A stretch of DNA of 64,000 nucleotides from Spirosoma foliorum (GTDB lineage Bacteria; Bacteroidota; Bacteroidia; Cytophagales; Spirosomataceae), in NCBI RefSeq assembly GCF_014117325.1, contig NZ_CP059732.1, positions 5,779,001 through 5,843,000 on the forward strand. Reading direction: 5' to 3'. Within the stretch, counting starts at the first letter, position 1. The number at the start of each line of letters is the position of its first letter. The position numbers and the translations under genes were made by a program. The notes under the pieces were generated by a model that was not told the origin of the DNA, did no database searches, and saw only the letters and a list, made by a program, of their open reading frames with translations. Below, one piece after another: positions 9,901 through 16,029 of the stretch.

Positions 9901-12353
9901 GGACTAAAGATTCTGATGCCGATCTCATTACGGGTCGAACAGCCTCAGTAACGCTAGCTCCGGGTGAATTCAACCCAACGCTGGATGCGGGTTACTACAT
10001 CCCTTCGGCTGGACTAGGTGATTATGTCTTCTTAGATGCAAACAAAGATGGTATCCAGAACACGGGGGATACCCCAATTGCCGGAGTAACGGTAGTTCTC
10101 TATACCAACGGAGTAGCCTCAGCAACTACCGTGACCAATGCCAGCGGGCTCTATTCCTTCACGGGGCTGACTCCCGGTAGCAGCTTATCGTATTCCGTTG
10201 GCTTCACGGCTCCGGCAGGCTACACCGCTACGTTGGCTAATCAGGGGACCGATGATACTAAAGATTCGGATGCGGACCCCATCACAGGAAGAACTCAGTC
10301 AGTAACGCTAGCTCCGGGTGAGTTTAACCCAACCCTCGATGCGGGTTATTATATCCCAACAGCCGGATTGGGCGACTATGTGTTCCTTGATGCCAATAAA
10401 GATGGTATTCAGAATACGGGAGACACTCCACTCCAGGGCGTAACTGTTACACTCTATACTAATGGTGTTGGCTCGACTACCGCGGTCACCAATGCGAGTG
10501 GGTTCTATTCCTTTACTGGGCTAACTCCTGGTAGCAGCTTGTCCTATTCAGTAGGTTTCACTACTCCCGCAGGCTATACCGCTACGCTAGCCAACCAGGG
10601 AAGTGATGATACCAAAGATTCGGATGCGGACCCCATTACCGGCAAAACTCAGTCGGTAACACTGGCTCCAGCTGAGTTTAACCCAACGCTCGATGCAGGT
10701 TATTACATTCCTTCGGCTGGATTAGGTGACTATGTATTCTTAGATGTCAACAAGGACGGCATCCAGAACACAGGCGATACACCACTCCAGGGTGTGACGG
10801 TAATCTTGTACACCAACGGAGTAGCCTCGGCAACCACCGTTACTAACGCCAGCGGATTCTACTCTTTCACCGGATTAACACCAGGTAGTAGCTTATCGTA
10901 CTCGGTTGGCTTCACCGCACCAGCTGGCTATACTGCTACGTTAGCTAATCAGGGAACCGATGACACCAAAGATTCTGATGCCGATCTCATTACGAGTCGA
11001 ACAGCCTCAGTAACGCTAGCTCCGGGCGAGTTTAACCCAACCCTCGATGCAGGCTACTACATCCCTTCGGCTGGCCTGGGTGATTACGTGTTCCTAGATG
11101 CCAACAAAGACGGTATTCAGAATACAGGCGACACCCCAATCCAGGGCGTGACCGTAGTCCTGTACACCAATGGGGTCGCTTCGGCTACGACCGTGACCAA
11201 TGCATCTGGGTTCTACTCTTTCACCGGACTAACCTCTGGGAGCAGTTTATCGTACTCCGTCGGCTTCACGGCTCCGGCTAGCTACACCGCTACGCTGGCC
11301 AACCAGGGAACTGACGATACTAAAGATTCCGATGCTGATCCGATAACAGGCCGTACTCAGTCAGTAACACTGGCTCCAAACGAGTACAATCCAACGTTGG
11401 ACGCGGGCTTCATCCTCCCACCAACCACCCTCGAACTCGATAAATTCGTCGATAAGTCCAAAGCCAAACTCGGTGATATTCTCACCTACTCAGTGGTCAT
11501 CACCAACACTGGTAGCACGACCGCGACCAATGTGGTTGTCACCGATTCCTCAACCACGGGATTGACCTACAACCCAACCTCGGTCTCCGCACCTACCGGC
11601 ACTACCTTCTCCCTGGGAACACCCAACAGCACCTGGACCATTCCCAGCCTCAGCCCAGGACAGAGCCTCTCCTTAATCATTCAAGCTAGAGTCGATAGCG
11701 CCGGTATCCTCTACAACAAGGCCTATATCCCAGGCGATACCGCCACCGTTTGTAGCTCCATTCCCTATGTGATGTGCGCTGGTGATTCTTATGCCTTCAC
11801 CCTCACAGCGCCAGCAGGACGCTCATCGTATAAGTGGTACAAGGATAATGTGGAGATCGTGGGCCAGACCACCAATGTGCTCGAAGTAACCGCCCCCGGT
11901 ACCTATAGCCTGGCCGTTGACAATGTGACCGGAAAATGTCCTGACTTCAGTTGTTGTCCCTTCATTGTCGAGGAGGACTCCCTGCCTACCTTCCAGGCAC
12001 TGGCTACGCCTGTCACCTGTGTGGCCAACACCCCACAGGCCAATGGTCAGATCACCCTGTCGGGTTTCAAGGCCGCTTACACCTATCAATACTCGCTGGG
12101 CCGCACCTTCAATCAGGCAGCTTCCTTATCGGGTGCAGCCAAAGCGATTCCAGCAGGTGGGGTGATTGTGAGCAATCTGGTGAATCCAGCGGTGGCCCAG
12201 GCCTACACGGTTCGGGTCTACAACGCATCGGGCTGTTACACGGATGTAACGGTGATGTTGATGCCAACGGTTTGTGGTTGTCCGGCCGATGTGTGTGTGC
12301 CCTATGTGATCACCCAATCCAAGAGAGCTAAACGAATTGGAGATCCTAGATAA
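6942..12353 (+). CDS. Giant secreted SdrD B-like repeat / DUF11 surface protein (paralogue 2)
   Basis: The frame opens at a TTG (6936), but ATG 6942 gives a clean signal peptide (MLTSTKKFLQVLFFIPF... ending SYGQ), so I use it (about 1803 residues). The architecture copies paralogue 1: N-terminal ITGTVFRDFNSDG domain, propeller-like region (GLGGLAMSSDGKTLYAID), a diverged SdrD B-like unit (IGNRVWIDNNNNGIQDPGEA, about residue 654), six near-identical 118-residue units (about 791-1498), DUF11, cysteine-rich region and the basic tail SKRAKRIGDPR. The N-terminal half is clearly diverged from paralogue 1, while the last 310 residues differ at five positions. It probably forms a long calcium-stabilised rod on the cell surface. 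The ligand is unknown. It stands alone, with its own hairpin after the stop. Confidence 0.9.
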   Translation: MLTSTKKFLQVLFFIPFVTVLGTLTSYGQTITGTVFRDFNSDGVYMSIPASGTYAYGEPGVGGITVTAYNAAGTAVATTTSSTVATSLGTYTLTVGNTNAYRVEFSTPTALNYFNDGFHTASGSGTSVQFVNGGATSINFGVSTPTDYCQDTPPLAVPCYVSGDPQSTTANNALKSADVLVNVPYNSSGASAAITHLATAVELGSVFGAAYQRETKKLFTAAFLKRHVGLGSGGLGGIYVTSNITSSTATNALYVDLENAPFSLDLGQSTIAGRVLPGNAITSSTDPLAFDAVGKIGLGGLAMSSDGKTLYAIDLKNRQLLALAIGNPAKSSFVASDLTKIAIPDPGCTNGVGRPFAVAINNGKVYIGVVCTGETSASGVTAGTDLSAYVYAMPEGATSIPTTEIFTFRLNYNKGRIHKGDAALGSAWEPWASTFNQIHQGSSSTVGVRAARAQPMLSDISFTDNGDMLLAFMDRGGHQLGYKQRSTTDVSASPNLLNGYIGGDLLRAHYNGTAWVLENNATVGSLTSAGAGNGQGPSTPTSTGYTSSTTTSGEFYYTENFIGILTTGQPPEEIHQETITGSALSIPGLNQTVTTVMDPLSVFSGGFSWFNNITGSDDRRAQIFNSTSDGITFGKANGLGVIKALCNPAPIQIGNRVWIDNNNNGIQDPGEAPLAGVKVTLTGPGVTAGISVTTNSAGEYYFSNTTGTAATGFAYSLTGLTSGSSYSLSFPTTFSTVVLSTKPNTATGANASNIDTDPNAAGLIIFTLGQSGQNNYSYDAGYVIPPASLGDYVFLDANKDGIQNTGDTPIQGVTVILYTNGVASATTVTNASGLYSFTGLTPGSSLSYSVGFTTPTGYTATTPLSGTDRTKDSDADLITGRTASVTLAPGEYNPNLDAGYYLIPAGLGDYVFLDANKDGIQNTGDTPLQGVTVVLYTNGVASATTVTNASGLYSFTGLTPGSSLSYSVGFTTPTGYTATTPLSGTDRTKDSDADLITGRTASVTLAPGEFNPTLDAGYYIPSAGLGDYVFLDANKDGIQNTGDTPIAGVTVVLYTNGVASATTVTNASGLYSFTGLTPGSSLSYSVGFTAPAGYTATLANQGTDDTKDSDADPITGRTQSVTLAPGEFNPTLDAGYYIPTAGLGDYVFLDANKDGIQNTGDTPLQGVTVTLYTNGVGSTTAVTNASGFYSFTGLTPGSSLSYSVGFTTPAGYTATLANQGSDDTKDSDADPITGKTQSVTLAPAEFNPTLDAGYYIPSAGLGDYVFLDVNKDGIQNTGDTPLQGVTVILYTNGVASATTVTNASGFYSFTGLTPGSSLSYSVGFTAPAGYTATLANQGTDDTKDSDADLITSRTASVTLAPGEFNPTLDAGYYIPSAGLGDYVFLDANKDGIQNTGDTPIQGVTVVLYTNGVASATTVTNASGFYSFTGLTSGSSLSYSVGFTAPASYTATLANQGTDDTKDSDADPITGRTQSVTLAPNEYNPTLDAGFILPPTTLELDKFVDKSKAKLGDILTYSVVITNTGSTTATNVVVTDSSTTGLTYNPTSVSAPTGTTFSLGTPNSTWTIPSLSPGQSLSLIIQARVDSAGILYNKAYIPGDTATVCSSIPYVMCAGDSYAFTLTAPAGRSSYKWYKDNVEIVGQTTNVLEVTAPGTYSLAVDNVTGKCPDFSCCPFIVEEDSLPTFQALATPVTCVANTPQANGQITLSGFKAAYTYQYSLGRTFNQAASLSGAAKAIPAGGVIVSNLVNPAVAQAYTVRVYNASGCYTDVTVMLMPTVCGCPADVCVPYVITQSKRAKRIGDPR
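9306..11429 (+). repeat. Six tandem 354-bp SdrD B-like repeats
   Basis: LGDY codons fall at 9306, 9660, 10014, 10368, 10722 and 11076: five intervals of exactly 354 bp. Units differ mainly in the loop before TVTL(A)PGE, where some have TTPLSGTD and others TLANQGTDD, so variants are shuffled between units of both genes. Confidence 0.92.
11424..12353 (+). repeat. Duplicated 930-bp 3' block (copy B)
   Basis: Same length as 5663-6592 and near-identical in DNA and protein (five residue differences: A/S, T/S, F/Y, T/A, S/R). Together with the tandem repeats it gives more than 2 kb of homology between the two genes in direct orientation. Confidence 0.9.
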
Positions 12354-12367
12354 ACGGAGATAGAGCG

Positions 12368-12415
12368 CTTAAAATGACAAGAGCCCGGCATGTGCCGGGC
12401 TCTTGTCATTTTAAG
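12368..12415. terminator. 23-bp perfect hairpin after paralogue 2
   Basis: The arms 12368-12390 and 12393-12415 pair perfectly around a tiny loop, with a GC-rich top (GAGCCCGGCA). The sequence is unrelated to the hairpin after paralogue 1, although the adjoining coding sequence is nearly identical, so the homologous block ends at the stop codon. Confidence 0.85.
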
Positions 12416-12667
12416 GAGTTTGCAATCAGCACTCACCTATCTATCCAGCAACAGCTAAATCGCTCATTTACGACCAGCTACCCAGCCTTCTAAAACTATA
12501 ATCAAAAAATCGTGTGACTCTCCCAACACTTTAGTCGTCAAAGAATTATAAATAAAGAACTATACCGATAAACAAGCATATCCTTACCTATCCGTTCCTA
12601 TATTTTTCCTAATACGTTATACGATTTCAGCTTATATCCAACTGGTACAATTATCACTCTAGTATTC
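12416..12667. other. Intergenic region before paralogue 3
   Basis: No ORF is supported. The region is AT-rich toward its right end. CCTTACCTATCC near 12582 followed by ATATTTTTCCTAA resembles the CTTGCCTATC...ATTTTTTGCCT string just before paralogue 1, a weak hint of shared promoter sequence. Confidence 0.35.
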
Positions 12668-13843
12668 ATGAAGCCCATATTCTCGCTCTTTTTCCCTCCT
12701 AAACCAACGTTATCTTTTAGAGAGGAATCATGGCGATATACAACCAGCTACAGATTATTATCAACGTTACTGCTCTCCCTGATTTTACTGTTTTATGGCT
12801 CTGCCAGCTACGCCCAATTAAGCGATAATGTCTTGCCAGAATTTACGATGAATAAGGTGGCTAATGCAGATCAGCAAAATCTGATTGTAGAGGCAAACGT
12901 TGTTTCATTATCCGCCAGCCTTTCACTGAATAAGTCCGTCAATAAGTCAAACGCCAAACTTGGTGATGTGCTGACTTATACTGTTGTGGTGAGCAATACG
13001 GGTACCACCAACGCCACCAATGTAATTGTTCGGGACTCCAGTAGCACTGGTTTGCGCTATGTAACCGGTTCATCTACCGCACCAGCGGGAACTACCTTTA
13101 CCCAAGGCAGTCCGATTAGCACCTGGACTGCGGCTTCTTTATCGGCAGGTCAGAGTTTAAGTATGACTTTTCAAGCCGTTGTCGACAGCTCCGGCATATT
13201 GTATACGCAGGCAACTCTACTCGGCAATACCGCTACGGCCTGCACTTCTGTCCCGATCATCGTCTGCACGGGAGATAAGTATGCGTTCCAGCTGACGGCC
13301 GCCCCCGGTCGTTCATCGTACCAGTGGTTCAAAAATAATGTGGCTATTACTGGCCAGACTACGAATACATTAACTGTAACTGCCCCTGGAACCTATAGCT
13401 TAGCAACAGATAATGTTTCTGGCAAATGTCCCGACTTTAGCTGTTGCCCCTTCGTAATTGAAGAAGACACCCTCCCGACTTTCCGGGTCACAGCCACACC
13501 TGCCACTTGCGTAAGTAATCAAACTCAAGCCAATGGCAAAATCACGCTAAGCCGGTTTACTTCTGGCTACACCTATCAATATTCATTAGGTACCGACTTC
13601 AACGAAACAGCTCCTTTGTCGGGTCCAGCGAAAGTAATTCCTGCCAATGGCATAATTGTCAATAATCTGGTGAATCCCACGATAACCCAAGCCTACAGCG
13701 TGCGTGTTTACAATGCAGCAGGTTGCTATACAGAGATGACTGTACTGCTCCCCCCAACAATCTGCGGCTGTCCGCCAGACGTGTGCGTACCGCTAGTCAT
13801 TAAGCAATCCAAACGGCCAAAACGAATTGGCGATTCCAGATAG
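12668..13843 (+). CDS. Secreted DUF11 protein with the same C-terminal region (paralogue 3, no SdrD repeats)
   Basis: 391 residues from ATG 12668. A long basic N-terminal stretch precedes the hydrophobic core LLSTLLLSLILLFYG and a likely cleavage after SYAQ (about residue 50). A DUF11 domain follows (KLGDVLTYTVVVSNTG, residues about 96-185), then the cysteine-rich region (CPDFSCCPF) and a tail SKRPKRIGDSR. From the DUF11 domain onward it aligns with the ends of the two giant paralogues without large gaps, but it is clearly diverged in both protein and DNA, so it was not part of the recent homogenisation. It may be a minimal family member anchored or sorted by the same C-terminal module. Confidence 0.85.
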   Translation: MKPIFSLFFPPKPTLSFREESWRYTTSYRLLSTLLLSLILLFYGSASYAQLSDNVLPEFTMNKVANADQQNLIVEANVVSLSASLSLNKSVNKSNAKLGDVLTYTVVVSNTGTTNATNVIVRDSSSTGLRYVTGSSTAPAGTTFTQGSPISTWTAASLSAGQSLSMTFQAVVDSSGILYTQATLLGNTATACTSVPIIVCTGDKYAFQLTAAPGRSSYQWFKNNVAITGQTTNTLTVTAPGTYSLATDNVSGKCPDFSCCPFVIEEDTLPTFRVTATPATCVSNQTQANGKITLSRFTSGYTYQYSLGTDFNETAPLSGPAKVIPANGIIVNNLVNPTITQAYSVRVYNAAGCYTEMTVLLPPTICGCPPDVCVPLVIKQSKRPKRIGDSR

Positions 13844-13859
13844 TTAATTGCTTCGTTCT

Positions 13860-13900
13860 AAAAATAAAGTCCACCAGATAGGCTGGTGGACTTTATTTTT
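13860..13900. terminator. 18-bp perfect hairpin after paralogue 3
   Basis: The arms 13860-13877 and 13883-13900 pair perfectly around a 5-nt loop. CCACCAG/CTGGTGG forms the top and the right arm ends in a T-run, a good intrinsic terminator for the rightward gene. Confidence 0.85.
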
Positions 13901-14013
13901 TAGAAATATGAGCTATCCCGAATTGTAAGGGATTAGCTCATTCTACAATGGGTTGGTTTTGCCAGTGCTTTTCTTCACTAGAATCGGTGAATTCTAGATT
14001 GGAGAAGTGAGCG

Positions 14014-14547
14014 TTATATTTTCGTCAACTCTAAAGTGACTGTGTAGGTCTCATCTTTGCCATCACCATCAAAATCTTCTTGCTCTTTCCCTGATAGCTT
14101 CAGGACATTACCGCTGATAGCAGTATCGTAGGTCGTTACATCGGCACCACTCGTCAGGGTCAGCTTAGTTCCATCCAGTTTCCAGGTCGAGTTATCTTCA
14201 ACGGGGTTAATATCCGTTGAGGCCGAACATTTAGCTCCCGGTGTTCCGGTTACCTTTCCGCCCGAGTTAAATATGATGGTTGTGCCAGTCAAACAATCAA
14301 CTAAATCATTACCAGCACCATTAGGCAACGATTTGAAATAGGCCAGAAGGTCTGTACTTTTTTGGCCCGTTCCTAAAAAGTCGACGCCGGGATCGATTTT
14401 ATAACCTGATATTTTCCAGCTTCCTTCAACGGACGATGTTGTCGGTGTTACAGTATCATCACCGCCTTTTTTACAACTACCGAACCATAGTGGCATGGCA
14501 ACAACAAGTGCCCAGGCCATCAAACGACATGCATTGGCTTTTTTCAT
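14014..14547 (-). CDS. Lipocalin-like lipoprotein (paralogue of the next gene)
   Basis: 177 residues from ATG 14547. A signal peptide (MAWALVVAMPLWFGSC) ends in a lipobox with Cys25, followed by KKGGDD, an acidic-after-lysine pattern like that of surface-exposed Bacteroidota lipoproteins. The mature part is a small beta-rich domain with VEGSWKISGYK and STWKLDGTKLTL, the pattern of lipocalin-like lipoproteins of this phylum, and a DFDGDGKDE loop. It resembles 14722-15237 in length, lipobox, SWK/SYK start and TWKL/KWTL strand, so the two probably arose by duplication. The ligand is unknown. An intrinsic terminator separates the two genes, so they are probably transcribed separately. Confidence 0.8.
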   Translation of the reverse strand: MKKANACRLMAWALVVAMPLWFGSCKKGGDDTVTPTTSSVEGSWKISGYKIDPGVDFLGTGQKSTDLLAYFKSLPNGAGNDLVDCLTGTTIIFNSGGKVTGTPGAKCSASTDINPVEDNSTWKLDGTKLTLTSGADVTTYDTAISGNVLKLSGKEQEDFDGDGKDETYTVTLELTKI

Positions 14548-14674
14548 ACTCTGTTAAAAACGTTAAGACTTATTTACCGATTCGAAACTATTATCTCTCT
14601 TAACGCGCCTTAAAAAGTGTTGAGCCAACGGTAAACAATGCTTAGCGAACGGTAACATTGCGAAAAAGGCAAAA

Positions 14675-14704
14675 AAAAACGGGCCCTCATCAGGGCCCGT
14701 TTTT
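14675..14704 (-). terminator. Intrinsic terminator of the leftward lipoprotein gene
   Basis: The 13-bp arms 14675-14687 and 14692-14704 share the GC-rich core CGGGCCCT/AGGGCCCG with a 4-nt loop. Read leftward it ends in nine T residues, so it terminates the gene at 14722-15237 before the second lipoprotein gene. Confidence 0.9.
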
Positions 14705-14721
14705 CTTAATCACTAAAGCGC

Positions 14722-15237
14722 TTACTGCTTCTTTAACTCCATTGTATAGGTGTACACAGTCGTACTTGGCGCAGGGTAGTTTAAGGTTCCCTGCCATTGC
14801 AATTTGAGAATACCTCCCGTATTTGACACAACTGTATACTCTGTTTTGGTGCCGTCTCCTTTCGTAACTGTCAGCTTTTTATCGACCAATGTCCATTTGC
14901 TCGTCGCATCGACGCCGGTAAACGTGCTAATGGGCACCCCAATCGCTTCGCAGGTCGTTGGACTATCCGTTGTGGCATCTCCACCGGTTTTGAAAGTTAG
15001 TGTAATATCAGTCAGGCAGGTCGTATTATTAAAAAGCAGTTTCGAGGCTGCAATCAGATCACTATACAAGCCTAATGCCTTCGGGTCTATAGTAAGTGAA
15101 GTGACTTTATAACTTCCTTCTATGGTTGTCGTAGCAACAGTTGGGTTATCATCGTCTTTCTTGCAACTGTCGAACCCGAGGAACATTGTTAGCAGTAATG
15201 CCCAGATTAATAACTTAGATGTGTTGAGTTTTCGCAT
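14722..15237 (-). CDS. Lipocalin-like lipoprotein
   Basis: 171 residues from ATG 15237. The signal peptide KLLIWALLLTMFLGFDSC ends in a lipobox at Cys25, followed by KKDDDNP, close to known surface-lipoprotein export signals in Bacteroidota. The mature domain (IEGSYKVTSLTIDP, SKWTLVDKKLTVT, TYTMELKKQ) is predicted beta-rich and lipocalin-like. It has a good TAnnTTTG -7 match upstream and a strong terminator downstream, so it is probably a single-gene unit. No enzymatic motif is visible. Confidence 0.8.
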   Translation of the reverse strand: MRKLNTSKLLIWALLLTMFLGFDSCKKDDDNPTVATTTIEGSYKVTSLTIDPKALGLYSDLIAASKLLFNNTTCLTDITLTFKTGGDATTDSPTTCEAIGVPISTFTGVDATSKWTLVDKKLTVTKGDGTKTEYTVVSNTGGILKLQWQGTLNYPAPSTTVYTYTMELKKQ

Positions 15238-15277
15238 TGACTTTTGGCTGTAAGAGGTGATTAATTAGGTTTAATGT

Positions 15278-15285
15278 CAAACATA
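15278..15285 (-). promoter_or_regulatory. -7 element (TATGTTTG) for the lipoprotein gene
   Basis: On the minus strand the octamer matches the Bacteroidota TAnnTTTG consensus exactly and lies about 40 nt before the ATG at 15237. No good TTTG -33 box is seen at the usual spacing, so it is a candidate only. Confidence 0.4.
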
Positions 15286-15413
15286 GGTAACTAAATATGA
15301 AATTGTGCAGCTGCGATGCAAGCCTGTTGACTACCAGCAAATGAATTACACAACGAAGTAAAAGGAAAAACAGGTCTATTTTTCAGAAAAACGCTATTTT
15401 TTCACTCACACAC

Positions 15414-15536
15414 TTATTTTCGAGGGTTTTCTTTCTGATTCCGATATTTATCCCACTCTCCAAGCAATACCGTTGACACAATTATAGAAATGGAAATTAT
15501 AAAGTAAAGCAGCGAACTGCTTTTGGAGCCAACCAA
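15414..15536 (-). CDS. Possible 40-residue single-pass membrane peptide
   Basis: A short leftward frame starts at TTG 15536 and stops at 15414. It encodes a hydrophobic helix (LLYFIISISIIVSTVLL) followed by a charged tail GEWDKYRNQKENPRK. The sharp split into a membrane helix and a basic tail is more protein-like than random, and the region otherwise holds no gene. Against it are the lack of an ATG and of any homologue I can name. Confidence 0.3.
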   Translation of the reverse strand: MVGSKSSSLLYFIISISIIVSTVLLGEWDKYRNQKENPRK

Positions 15537-15586
15537 CGTTATAACTTTACGTCGCTATTACTTTTACAACCTTATATATTCGCTTC

Positions 15587-15907
15587 ATGCTCATAACAAC
15601 TACTCCTAATATTGAAGGCAAGCATATCATAAAATACGTAGGTCTGGTGAATGGAGAGGCCATTATTGGGGCCAACCTCGTAAAAGATTTCTTTACTACT
15701 ATTCGCGATGTAGTTGGAGGGCACTCAGGTGCTTATGTGCAGGCACTTCGCGAAGCTAAAAGTATTGCGCTCAAGGAAATGATTGATCAGGCCACTCGCC
15801 TGGGTGCAAATGCAATTATTGGCATTGATTTAGATTACCAAACGATCGGCAGTAATGGCGCCATGCTCATGGTCAGTGCCAATGGTACAGCCGTCATTGT
15901 CGATTAA
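15587..15907 (+). CDS. YbjQ/UPF0145 family protein (heavy-metal-binding-like fold)
   Basis: 106 residues, the usual size for this family. Family features are the N-terminal LITTTPNIEGKHIIKYVGLVNGEAIIGAN, a central helix with ALKEMIDQATRLGANAIIGIDLDY, and a C-terminal strand. Members assemble into pentameric rings and their function is poorly defined; no signal peptide is present, so it is cytosolic. The ATG at 15587 fits the family start. It stands alone between divergent and downstream genes. Confidence 0.85.
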   Translation: MLITTTPNIEGKHIIKYVGLVNGEAIIGANLVKDFFTTIRDVVGGHSGAYVQALREAKSIALKEMIDQATRLGANAIIGIDLDYQTIGSNGAMLMVSANGTAVIVD

Positions 15908-15979
15908 ACCTTACGCTTAATTTTTGACCCACATTTGATTCGTTTCCAGTAAGGAAATAATTGTAGACGCTCTGGTTCT

Positions 15980-15987
15980 TATTTTTC
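15980..15987 (+). promoter_or_regulatory. Candidate promoter (TTG 15961, TATTTTTC 15980)
   Basis: TATTTTTC matches seven of eight positions of TAnnTTTG, with a TTG 16 nt upstream (15961-15963). It lies about 43 nt before the ATG at 16030. Spacing is slightly short, so support is weak. Confidence 0.3.
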
Positions 15988-16029
15988 ATTAAGCTGCGTT
16001 TATGGTTCTTTCTATTGATCCTCACCTTA

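Noticed and set aside
3905..11429. Regular direct repeats that could suggest a CRISPR array
   Set aside because: The 354-bp period is in frame and encodes SdrD-like domains; there are no short repeats with unique spacers.
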